This document shows positions 1-9,104 of a stretch of 64,000 nt of DNA, one piece after another (within the stretch, counting starts at the first letter, position 1; every line of letters starts with the position of its first letter). The stretch is taken from NCBI RefSeq assembly GCF_018596335.1, contig NZ_JAHEPS010000002.1, forward strand, positions 558,001 through 622,000. The letters run 5' to 3'. Below the pieces are notes generated by a model, which did no database searches, had not been told where the DNA came from, and worked only from the letters and a program-made list of their open reading frames with translations. The DNA is from Shewanella jiangmenensis (GTDB taxonomy: Bacteria; Pseudomonadota; Gammaproteobacteria; Enterobacterales; Shewanellaceae). The position numbers were made by a program, and so were the translations under genes.

Positions 1-370
1 GAAGCACTTAACTGCGAGCATGCTGAGCACGCTTAGTTGCTTTGAGCTTGCTGTTATTACTGCATGAGCTTACCGGAATGCGCGCACCGGAGTGAACACA
101 GCTGGATGAGCACAGCTGGATGAGCACCGTGTGTGATTGTGCTATTATCCGCCGCCATTGGTTACATACACTTTAGCTGTACCAACCCTTGGTGTCTTTA
201 TAGCCTGGCGTCGCCACAGCTTGCCTTTGCAACAGCTTGGCTTTGCAACTAGAGCTAGGCGAGTGCTTAAGCAGAGCCTTGTAAGGGCTTAACCAGTGCC
301 TTTACGGGCTAAACCGTGGCACCTCGCTGGCGCTGCTGGTGGCGGAATGATTTAAAACAGGAAATCCATT
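1..370. other. Non-coding left edge with short degenerate repeats
   Basis: I see no credible gene in this stretch before the FKBP gene. It contains short imperfect direct repeats: a 14-base unit beginning acagctgg occurs twice in tandem at about 98-125, and an 'agcttggctttgcaa'-like motif is repeated near 220-250. The promoter of the FKBP gene is probably here, but I could not pick a convincing -35/-10 pair. Confidence 0.5.
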
Positions 371-709
371 ATGTCTGAACTCAAAATTGACGACCTTATC
401 ATCGGCGATGGTAAAGAGGCGGTCAAAGGCGCACTTATTACCACTCAATACCGCGGCTGGCTTGCCGATGGCACTGAGTTTGATTCGTCCTACGTCAAGG
501 GGCGCGCGTTTCAATGTGTGATTGGCACAGGTCGGGTGATCAAGGGTTGGGATCAGGGCATTGTCGGTATGAAAGTCGGCGGAAAACGCCGCTTGCAGGT
601 GCCAGCTCATCTTGGCTACGGTGAGCGCCAGATTGGCAATATGATCCCGCCCAATTCTGATCTGTTGTTTGAAATTGAACTGCTGGAAGTGCTGACACGC
701 GACGACTAG
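371..709 (+). CDS. FKBP-type peptidyl-prolyl cis-trans isomerase
   Basis: This 112-residue protein is a single FKBP domain with no signal peptide, so it should act in the cytoplasm as a proline isomerase and folding helper. Visible family features are the substrate-pocket segment VIKGWDQG (about residues 55-62), the GTEFDSS segment near residue 35, and the C-terminal YGERQIGNMIPPNSDLLFEI strand-loop-strand region typical of FKBPs. The start ATG is preceded by an aggaa ribosome site at suitable distance. It has the length of a minimal FKBP and lacks the N-terminal dimerisation extension of FkpA/FklB. The next gene is 149 bases away, so it is probably monocistronic. The family is clear; the physiological substrate is unknown. 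Confidence 0.92.
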   Translation: MSELKIDDLIIGDGKEAVKGALITTQYRGWLADGTEFDSSYVKGRAFQCVIGTGRVIKGWDQGIVGMKVGGKRRLQVPAHLGYGERQIGNMIPPNSDLLFEIELLEVLTRDD

Positions 710-858
710 CCGCTTCTACTCTGGCGGCAGCATAAGCTGAGGCAGCGGGTCCGCCGGTCAAAGATTAAACTTCTTTCATCATTGCGCTAAGCATTGCAAG
801 GTACGAAGCACTTCCTCTAGCATGACAGATGTGACTCAGAATTGATCAGGATCACAGA

Positions 859-1182
859 ATGTTGATGAGGCAATGTGTTGTTTGGTTGTTTGCGCTGGCC
901 ATCTTGCTCGGGATCCCCGCTGCAGGCGCGCGTGCCGACTTTGCCCATGGTCCGGCGCTGCTGGACAGCCATCACAGCGTCAGCCTGCTGCCATTCTCTG
1001 AGCCGTCACTCCACTCGCTGCGTCCGCAGCCCGATAATGATGTTTTACCGCCGCCCAAGGCGCCCAAGCTCACAGCCCTTTACTCGGTAACCACGCTTCA
1101 GTTTGGCGATGCCATTCCCCGTGCGCCGTTGAGTCTTTGCCGTGATTTTCCGTCCGGTCAATCTCCACCTTTGTTTGGTTGA
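859..1182 (+). CDS. Small exported protein of unknown function
   Basis: I do not recognise this 107-residue protein. It begins with a short charged segment and a hydrophobic stretch (about residues 6-24) ending in AGARADF, which looks like a Sec signal peptide cleaved after ARA near residue 26. The mature part is about 80 residues, rich in proline and histidine (HSVSLL, PPPKAPK), with one cysteine near the C terminus. The ATG at 859 is preceded by AGGA seven bases upstream; a second ATG lies two codons in. It sits 42 bases before the CBS-domain gene on the same strand, so the two may be co-transcribed. The composition would fit a small periplasmic metal-associated protein, but that is a guess. 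Confidence 0.6.
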   Translation: MLMRQCVVWLFALAILLGIPAAGARADFAHGPALLDSHHSVSLLPFSEPSLHSLRPQPDNDVLPPPKAPKLTALYSVTTLQFGDAIPRAPLSLCRDFPSGQSPPLFG

Positions 1183-1224
1183 TTTTTTAAGTACAAATCA
1201 ATCCATTATCAAAGGAATAATTCT

Positions 1225-1812
1225 ATGAAAACTCTGCATCCTTTTTCGCTGGGCTCACTGCCGCTCTATGCCGCCCATGAGACTTTGACCGAGCAAAGCA
1301 GCGCTGTCGCTGCCATGCAGGCTGTTGCCGATCATCATTTATGTGCTTTGCCGGCCGAGATGTCGGTGGCCGACGGTCGTAAACGGCTGCTCTCTGCTCC
1401 CGGGATCATCTTTTTGGTGACAGGTGTGTCTGGCCGCTGGGTCGGGCTTGTCGGTGCCAATGAGCTGGCCGCGGACCGTATTTTGTCTATGGTGAGCAAG
1501 ACGGTAACGCCGTTTTCCCTGACCCTCGCCGATGTGATGTTGCCCCGTGAGCAATTGCAGGCTGTGACCTTAAACGAGCTGCAGTATGCGACTGTGCAGG
1601 ATGTGCGCCGAACTTTGAGCCAGTCGGGCGATAAGCTTCTTTTGGTGGTGGATGCCGATGACAGGCTGTGCGGCATTATCAGCGGTGATGAAATTGATGC
1701 GCGGATTAGCCAGCCGCCCAAGCCAAGGCCTCGCCCAGCGGCCGAGATAGTGCATCAGCTGCACGAGAGCCATAAACTGCACGAGAGCCATAAACTGGCA
1801 ATGAATCCCTGA
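1225..1812 (+). CDS. CBS-domain pair protein
   Basis: This 195-residue protein has two consecutive CBS-like segments: about residues 35-85, with an IIFLVTG strand, and 100-160, with a KLLLVVDADDRLCGIISGDE segment typical of a CBS beta-strand and loop. It has no catalytic domain. CBS pairs usually bind adenosine nucleotides and regulate a partner; the partner here cannot be told. The start ATG follows aaaggaat. The C-terminal tail is low in complexity and contains a perfect 18-base tandem duplication (1759-1794) that encodes HESHKL twice. The bidirectional terminator at 1931-1967 lies downstream. The domain call is fairly safe; the role is unknown. Confidence 0.75.
   Translation: MKTLHPFSLGSLPLYAAHETLTEQSSAVAAMQAVADHHLCALPAEMSVADGRKRLLSAPGIIFLVTGVSGRWVGLVGANELAADRILSMVSKTVTPFSLTLADVMLPREQLQAVTLNELQYATVQDVRRTLSQSGDKLLLVVDADDRLCGIISGDEIDARISQPPKPRPRPAAEIVHQLHESHKLHESHKLAMNP
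1759..1794 (+). repeat. Perfect 18-bp tandem duplication inside the CBS-domain gene
   Basis: The unit ctgcacgagagccataaa occurs twice head to tail with no mismatch, adding six residues in frame near the C terminus. It looks like a recent slippage or unequal-exchange event and could vary between strains. Confidence 0.9.
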
Positions 1813-1930
1813 GACTAACCTGACAAACGGCAAGGCTCACCGCCGGTGAGCCTGCTTGATTTATGCTGGCGGCGCCTGCGCCGAAATAAGTCGAATAGCG
1901 GTAATCTGAGCCAAAACATAAAAGGTAAAA

Positions 1931-1967
1931 AACAAAAAAGCCCATGATGACATGGGCTTTTTTGTTT
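1931..1967. terminator. Bidirectional intrinsic terminator between the CBS gene and the tRNA gene
   Basis: The sequence reads A-tract, GCCCATG, a four-base loop (ATGA), CATGGGC, T-tract. It is symmetric, so it can end transcription of the CBS gene from the left and of the minus-strand tRNA from the right. Confidence 0.85.
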
Positions 1968-1972
1968 GAATT

Positions 1973-2049
1973 TGGTGGCCCCTCACGGACTTGAACCGTG
2001 GACCTAACGATTATGAGTCGTGTGCTCTAACCAACTGAGCTAAGGGGCC
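1973..2049 (-). tRNA. ileX: tRNA-Ile2 (anticodon CAT, expected lysidine-modified)
   Basis: The minus strand folds into a full 77-nt cloverleaf with an encoded CCA end. The acceptor stem GGCCCCT/AGGGGCC is perfect, the D arm is GCTC/GAGC, the anticodon loop is CTCATAA, and the T arm is CACGG-TTCAAGT-CCGTG. The anticodon is CAT, which could be Met or Ile2. The acceptor stem with C4-G69 and C5-G68 and the overall sequence match E. coli ileX (tRNA-Ile2) much better than elongator tRNA-Met. I therefore call it Ile2, whose C34 is converted to lysidine by TilS to read AUA. The outermost anticodon-stem pair is a C-T mismatch. Automatic pipelines may label it tRNA-Met. Confidence 0.9.
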
Positions 2050-2085
2050 TTGATATATCGCCGGGCGAAGCCCTGAGCGGCTTGC

Positions 2086-2114
2086 AGTATACGAACTTTG
2101 CCTTGGCTTGTCAC
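2086..2114 (-). promoter_or_regulatory. Sigma-70 promoter of the tRNA-Ile2 gene
   Basis: Read on the minus strand, a -35 element GTGACA (2109-2114) is followed by exactly 17 bases and a -10 element TATACT (2086-2091). The bases after the -10 are GC-rich (GCAAGCCGC), the discriminator type seen at stringently controlled stable-RNA promoters. The mature tRNA begins 37 bases downstream of the -10. Confidence 0.7.
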
Positions 2115-2359
2115 GGGGCAAATGGGTGAAAATTCCAGCTTGTGGTTCAATTGGTTAATGGATAATCAGTGTCCAAATTCCTGTACGCAGGCGTGCGAAG
2201 CGCAGGGACTCGATAAGTGCTGCGCCTGTGCTTTGCCTGTCCTGTACTGATGTGTACTGGTGCTGTGCGGAGGCGGTGCCAGTAGTGCTGTGCTGGTTAA
2301 GTACTGGAGCGATTGTATGGCTGCGCGAGAGTGGCTGTAACTGCAGATGCCGCGTGAGG

Positions 2360-2393
2360 CGCTGAAACAACAAAGCCACCCTGAGGTGGCTTT
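2360..2393 (-). terminator. Terminator of the rpoD operon
   Basis: On the minus strand AAAGCCACC-TCAG-GGTGGCTTT forms a nine-pair stem with a four-base loop, followed by a T-rich stretch (TGTTGTTT). It lies about 70 bases past the rpoD stop codon. Confidence 0.75.
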
Positions 2394-2460
2394 GGCGTCA
2401 ATCAGCAAACCGGCGCTGGCTTTGCCGCAGAGGCGATCGGCCGTGGCCGCTCAATCCGGA

Positions 2461-4314
2461 TTAATCATCAAGGAATGACTTGAGGATTTCAGAGCGGCTT
2501 GGGTGGCGCAGCTTACGCAGTGCCTTGGCTTCAATCTGACGGATACGCTCACGGGTTACGTCGAACTGTTTGCCCACTTCCTCGAGGGTGTGGTCGGTGT
2601 TCATGTCGATACCAAAACGCATCCGCAGTACCTTGGCTTCGCGGGCGGTGAGGCCGGCCAGCACTTCGTGAGTCGCCTGCTTGAGGCTCTCTGCAGTGGC
2701 GCTGTCCAGTGGCAGCTCGAGGGTGGTGTCCTCGATAAAGTCACCCAGATGCGAATCTTCATCGTCACCGATTGGGGTTTCCATGGAGATAGGCTCTTTG
2801 GCGATTTTCAGTACCTTACGGATCTTGTCCTCAGGCATGCCCATACGCTCGGCCAGCTCTTCAGGGGATGGCTCGCGGCCCATTTCCTGCAGCATCTGAC
2901 GGCTGATACGGTTCAGCTTGTTGATTGTCTCAATCATGTGCACCGGAATACGGATGGTGCGGGCCTGATCCGCGATAGAGCGGGTGATGGCCTGACGGAT
3001 CCACCAGGTGGCGTAGGTCGAAAACTTGTAACCACGGCGGTATTCAAACTTGTCCACCGCCTTCATCAGGCCGATATTGCCTTCCTGAATGAGGTCAAGG
3101 AACTGCAGACCGCGGTTGGTGTATTTCTTGGCGATAGAAATTACCAGACGCAGGTTGGCCTCAACCATTTCTTTCTTGGCGCGGCGAGCCTTGGCTTCAC
3201 CGATGCTCATGCGGCGGTTGATGTCCTTGATGGACTCAATCGACAAACCGGTTTCCACTTCAATGGCTTCCAGTTTGGCATGGCAACGCAGTACGTCTTC
3301 TTCAACCAGCTTGAGCGGTGCAGAGTAGCTGCGACCGGCTTCAACTTCTTTGTTGAACCAGGTCAGATCGGTTTCATGACCGGTGAACAGCTTAACGAAG
3401 TTTTTCTTCGGCATGCCGGCTTGTTCAACACACAGCTTCATGATCAGGCGCTCCTGAACACGAACCTTTTCCATCATTTCGCGCATGCTCTTGACCAGAC
3501 GGTCAAACTGCTTGGGCACCAGACGGAATTCTTTGAAGATTTCACCGAGGTCATACAGGGCCTTGGTGGAATCTGGGTGTGAACGGCCTTTGTCTTCGAT
3601 AACTTTCAGGGCAAAGGCGTAGGCGGTGCGAAGTGCGGTAAAGCGCTCGCGGGCAACTTCAGGATCCGGGCCTTTTGAGCCGTCGTCATCGTCGCCGCTG
3701 CCTTCTTCATCTTCTTCTTCGTCTTCGTCCATATCATCTTCGTCTTCCAGTTCTTCTTCTGAAAGCTCTGAGCCGATATGGGTAGCGGTTGGACCAACGT
3801 CTTCCTGGTTAGGATCGACAAAGCCGGAAATGATGTCAGACAGACGAATGCTGTCGGCTTCATACTGGTCGTATTGGTCAAGAATAATCGAAATAGCCTG
3901 TGGGTATTCGGCCACAGAGCTCTGAACTGTGTTGATACCTTCCTCAATCCGTTTGGCGATAACGATTTCGCCTTCGCGGGTGAGCAGCTCAACTGTGCCC
4001 ATTTCACGCATGTACATGCGTACCGGGTCGGTTGTGCGGCCAAGTTCGCTTTCTACTGTGGCAAGCGCAGCAGCAGCTTCTTCGGCGGCATCTTCGTCGG
4101 TGTTGTCCTCGGACATCATCATGTCATCGGCATCCGGCGCTTCTTCGAATACGCGGATACCCATGTCATTGATCATTTGGATAATATCTTCGATCTGGTC
4201 GGAGTCGACCATATCGGCAGGTAAGTGGTCATTCACTTCTGCATAGGTTAAGTAACCTTGCTCTTTACCTTTGGCGAGCAACAATTTGAGTTGCGACTGC
4301 GGAGTATGATCCAT
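2461..4314 (-). CDS. rpoD: RNA polymerase primary sigma factor, sigma-70
   Basis: This 617-residue protein matches E. coli RpoD (613) from end to end and directs core RNA polymerase to housekeeping promoters. Region 1.1 begins at [13 protein letters not shown] long acidic insert ([16 protein letters not shown] and following) lies in the non-conserved region near residues 190-215. The region 2 block [17 protein letters not shown] and the region 4 helix-turn-helix [19 protein letters not shown] are intact. I chose the ATG at 4314, the homologue start; an in-frame extension of 25 codons upstream has no family support. It is the last gene of rpsU-yqeY-dnaG-rpoD, 125 bases after dnaG, and has its own terminator. 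Confidence 0.98.
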   Translation of the reverse strand: MDHTPQSQLKLLLAKGKEQGYLTYAEVNDHLPADMVDSDQIEDIIQMINDMGIRVFEEAPDADDMMMSEDNTDEDAAEEAAAALATVESELGRTTDPVRMYMREMGTVELLTREGEIVIAKRIEEGINTVQSSVAEYPQAISIILDQYDQYEADSIRLSDIISGFVDPNQEDVGPTATHIGSELSEEELEDEDDMDEDEEEDEEGSGDDDDGSKGPDPEVARERFTALRTAYAFALKVIEDKGRSHPDSTKALYDLGEIFKEFRLVPKQFDRLVKSMREMMEKVRVQERLIMKLCVEQAGMPKKNFVKLFTGHETDLTWFNKEVEAGRSYSAPLKLVEEDVLRCHAKLEAIEVETGLSIESIKDINRRMSIGEAKARRAKKEMVEANLRLVISIAKKYTNRGLQFLDLIQEGNIGLMKAVDKFEYRRGYKFSTYATWWIRQAITRSIADQARTIRIPVHMIETINKLNRISRQMLQEMGREPSPEELAERMGMPEDKIRKVLKIAKEPISMETPIGDDEDSHLGDFIEDTTLELPLDSATAESLKQATHEVLAGLTAREAKVLRMRFGIDMNTDHTLEEVGKQFDVTRERIRQIEAKALRKLRHPSRSEILKSFLDD

Positions 4315-4439
4315 AGATATCATCCAATTTGGGTAAGTGTTACAACGATGGTGATCGTGGACCGGCCACAAAACCACACAAACCGTCAATTATAACCATC
4401 TGCTTATGTCAGCACCAGAGGGGCGGGCGGTTTTTTGCC

Positions 4440-6170
4440 CTACTTTATGCCCTTCATCACGACGATAAGCTTTTGGAGTTGCAGCTTTTCTTCCCGGGTT
4501 AAGTCGGGTTTGATGCTGAGCTCCTGGTAGCGCTGCTCGATATATTGATTATTGAGCCATATCAGCGCTTTGCGAAATTCCTGTGCCGCATTGTCATCGG
4601 CTATCTGGTGCTCCCACTGTGCCAGTTTGGTCAGGGGGCTCCAGTGCTCGGTTTCGCGGTAATGCTCTAAAAGCTGCGCGGTACTCAGGCTGGCCTCGCG
4701 GGTCAGCTGCAAAAGTTCAATCAGCAGCCCAAGCCCCGGCATCCGGATATGGGCGAGGGCAGGCTGTGCTGCCAATCCAAATCCCAGCTCTGGCCGCTGC
4801 ACCAAGAGGGCTATCGCAAGCCTGAGCGGCGTGCCGCGCCCCTTGAGTCCCTTTTGGGTCAGCGCCTGGCTGGCCGCAGGTTGCAGACCAATGCCGAGCT
4901 TCTTTTTCAGATCTTCGCTGCTGTTCATGCCCAGTTTATGGGCAAGGCTTTCAAGCAGCAGGCTGGTCAGCACCGGATCCTTAATTTTTTCAATCAATGC
5001 AATGGCTTGTTTAGCCAAGGTGCCTTTGTCTGTGCCGTATTTGAGTGACAGGGTGTCAAACAGATAGTCGGCCAGTGGCTGCGCCTCGCTGAGGCGCTCG
5101 AGGAAGGCCTCTTTGCCTTCTTTGCGGACTTGCGAGTCCGGATCTTCTCCCTGGGGGAGGAACATAAATTTTACGCTGTCGCCGGGCTTGAGCAGCGGCA
5201 GGGCAGTTTCCATCGCCCGCCAGGCGGCTTCGTAGCCGGCTCTGTCACCGTCGTAACAGCAAATGACTTCTTTGGCGCTGCGAAGCAGCAGCTGAAACTG
5301 CTCGGCTGTGGTGGAGGTGCCAAGCGAGGCCACGGCAAAGTCGATGCCGTATTGCGCCAGCGCCACCACATCCATATAGCCTTCCACTATCATGACCCGC
5401 TCGGGATCGCGATGTTTTTGCTTCAGTTCATACAGGCCGTAAAGCTCCTGACCTTTATGAAATATGGGCGTTTCCGGCGAATTCAAATATTTTGGGGTAC
5501 CGTCACCGAGCACCCGGCCGCCGAAACCTATTACCCGCCCGCGTCTGTCGCGAATGGGGAACATTAATCGGTCGCGAAAACGGTCATAGCGTTTGCCGCC
5601 ATCGTTCTCAATCAGCATTCCGGCGGTGAGCAGTTTATCCTGCGCATCCTGGCTTTGACGGTAGCGGCCAAGGAGGCCGTCCCAACCATCGGGCGCAAAG
5701 CCGATGCCGAAACTTTCAATCACCTCATTACTGAGACCACGGAATGCCAGATAATCTTCCACCTTCTGCTTGTCGGCATGTTGGCGAAGTTGGGTCTGGT
5801 AAAAGCGCGCGGCTTCTTCCATCAGCTGGTACAAGTCACGAGCCAGACCTTCATCACGGCGGGGGCCTGTGCCCTGTTCCCGTGGCACTTCCAATCCCAG
5901 TTGGCCGGCAAGTTCCTCAATGGCATCAACAAAGTTAAGCCGGTCGTATTCCATGACAAAGTCAATGGCATTGCCGTGGGCGCCACAACCGAAACAGTGA
6001 TAAAACTGTTTGTCTCTGCTGACGGTGAATGAGGGTGATTTTTCGCTGTGGAATGGACAGCAGGCTGAATAGTTTTTGCCTGCCTTTTTGAGCGGCACTT
6101 TACGGTCGATAAGCTCGACTATGTCCGTTCTAGCTATCAGATCATTGATGAAATCACGAGGTATCGCCAC
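4440..6170 (-). CDS. dnaG: DNA primase
   Basis: DnaG makes the RNA primers for lagging-strand and restart synthesis, working with DnaB helicase. The 576-residue protein begins with a CHC2 zinc-binding domain (C38, H41, C59, C62, in CPFH and CFGC), continues with the RNA-polymerase core and TOPRIM fold (VMIVEGYMDVVAL, near residues 260-272), and ends with a helical helicase-interaction domain. Length is close to E. coli (581). It lies between yqeY and rpoD in the classic macromolecular synthesis operon. An attenuator-like terminator at 6202-6233 between yqeY and dnaG should keep primase expression below that of S21, as in E. coli. Confidence 0.98.
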   Translation of the reverse strand: MAIPRDFINDLIARTDIVELIDRKVPLKKAGKNYSACCPFHSEKSPSFTVSRDKQFYHCFGCGAHGNAIDFVMEYDRLNFVDAIEELAGQLGLEVPREQGTGPRRDEGLARDLYQLMEEAARFYQTQLRQHADKQKVEDYLAFRGLSNEVIESFGIGFAPDGWDGLLGRYRQSQDAQDKLLTAGMLIENDGGKRYDRFRDRLMFPIRDRRGRVIGFGGRVLGDGTPKYLNSPETPIFHKGQELYGLYELKQKHRDPERVMIVEGYMDVVALAQYGIDFAVASLGTSTTAEQFQLLLRSAKEVICCYDGDRAGYEAAWRAMETALPLLKPGDSVKFMFLPQGEDPDSQVRKEGKEAFLERLSEAQPLADYLFDTLSLKYGTDKGTLAKQAIALIEKIKDPVLTSLLLESLAHKLGMNSSEDLKKKLGIGLQPAASQALTQKGLKGRGTPLRLAIALLVQRPELGFGLAAQPALAHIRMPGLGLLIELLQLTREASLSTAQLLEHYRETEHWSPLTKLAQWEHQIADDNAAQEFRKALIWLNNQYIEQRYQELSIKPDLTREEKLQLQKLIVVMKGIK

Positions 6171-6201
6171 GTTGCTTGCTTCAATTCCCTAAAAGCCCAG
6201 T

Positions 6202-6233
6202 TAAACAAACAAGCCGCGCAAATGCACGGCTTG
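6202..6233 (-). terminator. Internal terminator/attenuator between yqeY and dnaG
   Basis: On the minus strand CAAGCCGTGC-ATTT-GCGCGGCTTG is a ten-pair stem with one G-T wobble, followed by TTTGTTT. E. coli has a comparable terminator (T1) between rpsU and dnaG, which lets only part of the transcription reach dnaG and rpoD. The position here is equivalent. Confidence 0.85.
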
Positions 6234-6251
6234 TTCATACACCAGAGTCGA

Positions 6252-6695
6252 TTATTGCAGTTTGGCGCGGATTTGCTGGCCTATGGCCCCCAGATCGGCA
6301 CGTCCCTGAACTTTCGGCTTCAGTGCTCCCATTACTTTACCCATGTCCGCGATGGTGCAGGCACCGACTTCAGCAATGCTTGCCTCAATCAGTGCTGCAA
6401 TTTCAGCCTCGCTGAGCGGCTGGGGCAGGAAGGTTTCGATAACCGAAATCTCCGCCGCCTCTACGTCAGCCAGTTCGCTGCGACCCGCTGCCTGATATTG
6501 GGCAATGGAGTCACGGCGCTGCTTGACCATCTTGGTCAGGACAGCAAGCACCTGATCGTCATTGAGCGTCTCGCGTGTATCCACTTCGATCTGCTTGATG
6601 GCGGCCAGTGCCAGACGAATAGTACCGAGGCGAACCTTGTCTTTGGCGACAAGGGCCTTTTTCATTTCGTCTTTAAGCTGCTCTGTCAGGTTCAT
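6252..6695 (-). CDS. yqeY: GatB/YqeY-domain protein
   Basis: This 147-residue protein matches the YqeY family, which resembles the C-terminal tRNA-contacting domain of the amidotransferase subunit GatB. It begins MNLTEQLKDEMKKALVAKDK and contains LGTIRLALAAIKQIE and the ETFLPQPLSEAEI segment characteristic of the family. The C-terminal ADMGKVMGALKP segment also fits. It is wholly helical by appearance, with no signal peptide. It lies six bases after rpsU and before dnaG, the usual place in Shewanella and Vibrio. Its cellular function is not established; a link to tRNA or aminoacylation is inferred only from the GatB resemblance. Confidence 0.92.
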   Translation of the reverse strand: MNLTEQLKDEMKKALVAKDKVRLGTIRLALAAIKQIEVDTRETLNDDQVLAVLTKMVKQRRDSIAQYQAAGRSELADVEAAEISVIETFLPQPLSEAEIAALIEASIAEVGACTIADMGKVMGALKPKVQGRADLGAIGQQIRAKLQ

Positions 6696-6701
6696 AAGGG
6701 A

Positions 6702-6917
6702 TTAGTATAAACGTACGCGACGTGCGTTTTCGCGAGAAAGCTTCTTGGCCAGACGCTTAACCGCAGCGGCTTTAGCGCGCTTACGGGCAGTGGTTGGCTT
6801 CTCGTAGAATTCACGAGCACGCACATCGGCCAGGATACCTGCTTTTTCACAAGAGCGCTTGAAACGACGCAGAGCTACGTCGAATGGTTCATTTTCACGT
6901 ACTTTAACGATTGGCAT
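6702..6917 (-). CDS. rpsU: 30S ribosomal protein S21
   Basis: This is a 71-residue, highly basic protein identical in length to E. coli S21, beginning [20 protein letters not shown] and ending with an arginine-rich tail (ENARRVRLY). It binds the 30S platform near the anti-Shine-Dalgarno end of 16S rRNA and is needed for initiation on natural mRNAs. It is the first gene of rpsU-yqeY-dnaG-rpoD and has a strong AAGGGG ribosome site. The 233-base gap upstream, divergent from tsaD, must hold the operon promoter; a TTGACT hexamer is visible on the minus strand near 7050 but its -10 partner is weak. Confidence 0.98.
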   Translation of the reverse strand: MPIVKVRENEPFDVALRRFKRSCEKAGILADVRAREFYEKPTTARKRAKAAAVKRLAKKLSRENARRVRLY

Positions 6918-7150
6918 ACGCCATCACCCCTTAGGTGTAAGTTGCATTGGATTGGTCATGCCCATTTGGCCACAACTTCTCCAAGTAAGGATTAAAATGG
7001 TGCGGAATTTTAAACCGACTCGGCCTTTAAAGTAAAGCCCTGCGGAAGTCAAAAAGGATCGCCAAAGGATCTGACCCCTCGCTTTACTGGTGTAATACTA
7101 GCTTAACAGGTAGAATCAGTCGCCCTTGAAAGCGGAGGAATTCTGGAAAA

Positions 7151-8164
7151 ATGCGGGTTTTGGGGATAGAAACATCCTGTGATGAGACAGGTATTGCCAT
7201 CTATGACGATGAGAAGGGTCTGCTTGGCCATACGCTCTACAGTCAGGTTAAGCTGCACGCCGATTACGGCGGTGTGGTGCCTGAGCTTGCCTCCCGCGAC
7301 CATGTCCGCAAGATAGTGCCGCTCATCCGTGAAGCGCTGGCCAGTGCCGATACTCGTCTGGAGGATCTGGATGGGATCTGCTACACCAAGGGCCCGGGGC
7401 TGATTGGCGCGCTGTTGGTAGGTGCCTGTGTCGGTCGCTCCCTCGCTTATGCCTGGAACTTGCCTGCCGTTGGTGTGCACCATATGGAAGGGCATCTGCT
7501 TGCGCCCATGCTCGAAGACGATGCGCCTGAGTTTCCCTTTGTGGCGCTGCTGGTCTCGGGCGGTCACTCCATGCTGGTAAAAGTCGATGGCATTGGCCGC
7601 TATGAAGTGCTCGGTGAGTCCATCGACGATGCCGCCGGTGAAGCCTTTGATAAAACCGCCAAGCTGATGGGGCTTGATTACCCCGGTGGGCCTCGCCTTG
7701 CCAAGCTCGCCGCTTCCGGTTTGCCTGCTAACTATAAATTTCCACGGCCCATGACCGACAGACCCGGTCTGGATTTCAGCTTTTCAGGTTTGAAAACTTT
7801 TGTCGCCAACACCATCGCTGCCGAGCCTGACGATGAGCAGACCCGTGCCAATATCGCCCGCGCCTTTGAAGAAGCGGTGGTGGATACCCTCTCGATTAAG
7901 TGTCGCCGTGCGCTGGAACAAACCGGCTATAAGCGCCTGGTGATTGCCGGTGGTGTGAGTGCCAACCTGCGTCTGCGCGCCGGGCTGGGTGAGCTGATGC
8001 AAAAGCTCGGTGGCAAGGTGTATTACCCCCGCGGTGAGTTTTGTACCGATAACGGCGCCATGATTGCCTATGCCGGTTTACAGCGCCTTAAAGCAGGTCA
8101 GATTGAAGATTTGGCGGTAAAAGGTCAGCCGCGCTGGCCGCTTGATACCCTGCCGCCGGTCTGA
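7151..8164 (+). CDS. tsaD: tRNA N6-threonylcarbamoyladenosine synthase subunit TsaD
   Basis: TsaD (formerly Gcp/YgjD) transfers the threonylcarbamoyl group to A37 of ANN-decoding tRNAs together with TsaB and TsaE. The 337-residue ASKHA-fold protein shows the metal-binding VHHMEGHL motif (near residue 110), the phosphate-loop [11 protein letters not shown], and the C-terminal [12 protein letters not shown] signature. Length matches E. coli. It is divergent from rpsU, as in many gammaproteobacteria, and convergent with plsY across the terminator at 8185-8210. Confidence 0.98.
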   Translation: MRVLGIETSCDETGIAIYDDEKGLLGHTLYSQVKLHADYGGVVPELASRDHVRKIVPLIREALASADTRLEDLDGICYTKGPGLIGALLVGACVGRSLAYAWNLPAVGVHHMEGHLLAPMLEDDAPEFPFVALLVSGGHSMLVKVDGIGRYEVLGESIDDAAGEAFDKTAKLMGLDYPGGPRLAKLAASGLPANYKFPRPMTDRPGLDFSFSGLKTFVANTIAAEPDDEQTRANIARAFEEAVVDTLSIKCRRALEQTGYKRLVIAGGVSANLRLRAGLGELMQKLGGKVYYPRGEFCTDNGAMIAYAGLQRLKAGQIEDLAVKGQPRWPLDTLPPV

Positions 8165-8184
8165 GTCCGCTTGCCCAGCAACAC

Positions 8185-8210
8185 AAAGGCGCCCTTAGGC
8201 GCCTTTGTTC
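8185..8210. terminator. Bidirectional terminator between tsaD and plsY
   Basis: AAAGGCGCC-CTTA-GGCGCCTTT is a perfect nine-pair stem followed by TGTTC on the plus strand and preceded by an A-rich stretch. It lies between two convergent genes and can serve both. Confidence 0.8.
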
Positions 8211-8261
8211 TATCAGCACTTTTTTCTATCGCACTTTTTCTTTCTGGAGTGAACCAGAGAC

Positions 8262-8873
8262 TCATTCCTTGGGCCGTTTTTTGCGGGACACCTTGGACTC
8301 TTCACCTTTGAGCAGTCGTCTGATGTTGTCTTTGTGGCGAATGAGTATAAGGGTTGAGAGCATGGTCACCGGAATGGTGAACCTGTCATCCAGCCACCAG
8401 GTATAAACCGGCGCCAGAATGGCAGTTGCGAGTGCCGCCACCGATGAGTAGCGGGTGACGAGTATGGTTGTCATCCAGGTGGCTATCAGCAGCGCCGTGA
8501 GGTAGCCATCAATAGGCGCAATCGCACCGTAAGCGGTTGCTACGCCTTTACCGCCTTTAAAGCCAAAGAATATCGGGAAGATGTGACCAAGGCAGGCGGC
8601 AATGGCAATTACGCCAAGCCACACCGCATCGATACCGAGTTTATAGGCGATATAGGCGGGTATTGCGCCCTTTAGCATATCAAACAAGAGCACCATGGCC
8701 GCGGCACTGGCGCCGCCGATTCTGAGCACATTGGTTGCCCCCGGGTTACCCGAGCCTTGGGTGCGGGGATCTGGCAGACCACGAAGCTTGCAAACCAGAA
8801 CAGCACTGGAAACGGAGCCTGCCAGATAGGCGCTCACGATCATCAGGGCTGTCAGTGCAAATTCACTGCTCAA
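8262..8873 (-). CDS. plsY: Glycerol-3-phosphate acyltransferase PlsY
   Basis: PlsY is an inner-membrane enzyme that acylates glycerol-3-phosphate with acyl-phosphate, the first step of phospholipid synthesis. The 203-residue protein has several hydrophobic segments. It carries the family loops: [11 protein letters not shown] (about residues 41-51), which binds phosphate, and [14 protein letters not shown] near residue 105. The C terminus is basic and cytoplasmic ([11 protein letters not shown]). It is divergent from folB with 231 bases between. Confidence 0.96.
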   Translation of the reverse strand: MSSEFALTALMIVSAYLAGSVSSAVLVCKLRGLPDPRTQGSGNPGATNVLRIGGASAAAMVLLFDMLKGAIPAYIAYKLGIDAVWLGVIAIAACLGHIFPIFFGFKGGKGVATAYGAIAPIDGYLTALLIATWMTTILVTRYSSVAALATAILAPVYTWWLDDRFTIPVTMLSTLILIRHKDNIRRLLKGEESKVSRKKRPKE

Positions 8874-9104
8874 ATTGGTTTCCTTACGCGTCTTGCGGTA
8901 TTATCGCCGCCTGCTGTGCAGCGGTGCCTGCCCTCAGGGCGGCTAACCGAATGATTGGGCACGCATGCCGGTAAATATTGATTCTCAAAGCGTTATCCTA
9001 ACGCCCTTGCTGCCGTAGTCAAAGCGCAATCCTTCGATTGTGGCTATCGGCGACGGATTATACCGGTAATAGCGGCCAAAGCTTGTCAGACCTCAGGAAT
9101 CATC

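Larger units (their letters stand above)
2050..2460. other. Non-coding region between the tRNA and rpoD
   Basis: I see no protein gene in this 411-base gap. Its left part carries the tRNA promoter (2086-2114, minus strand) and a GC-rich tRNA leader. Its right end carries the rpoD terminator (2360-2393). The middle (about 2160-2340) shows no feature I can name. Confidence 0.6.

Noticed and set aside
841-856. CRP-like sequence just before the small exported gene
   Set aside because: Only 12 of 16 positions match, and the AGGA within it serves as the ribosome site; too close to the start codon to be a typical activator site.
2503-3582. Long plus-strand frame (359 codons) opposite rpoD
   Set aside because: It is antisense to a certain gene, shows no family resemblance, and arises from high-GC codon usage on the other strand.
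3691-3760. Repetitive tcttcttcgtc tract in rpoD
   Set aside because: It only encodes the known acidic non-conserved region of sigma-70.
4315-4389. 25-codon N-terminal extension of rpoD
   Set aside because: The homologues begin at MDHTP/MEQNP and the extension has no conserved features.
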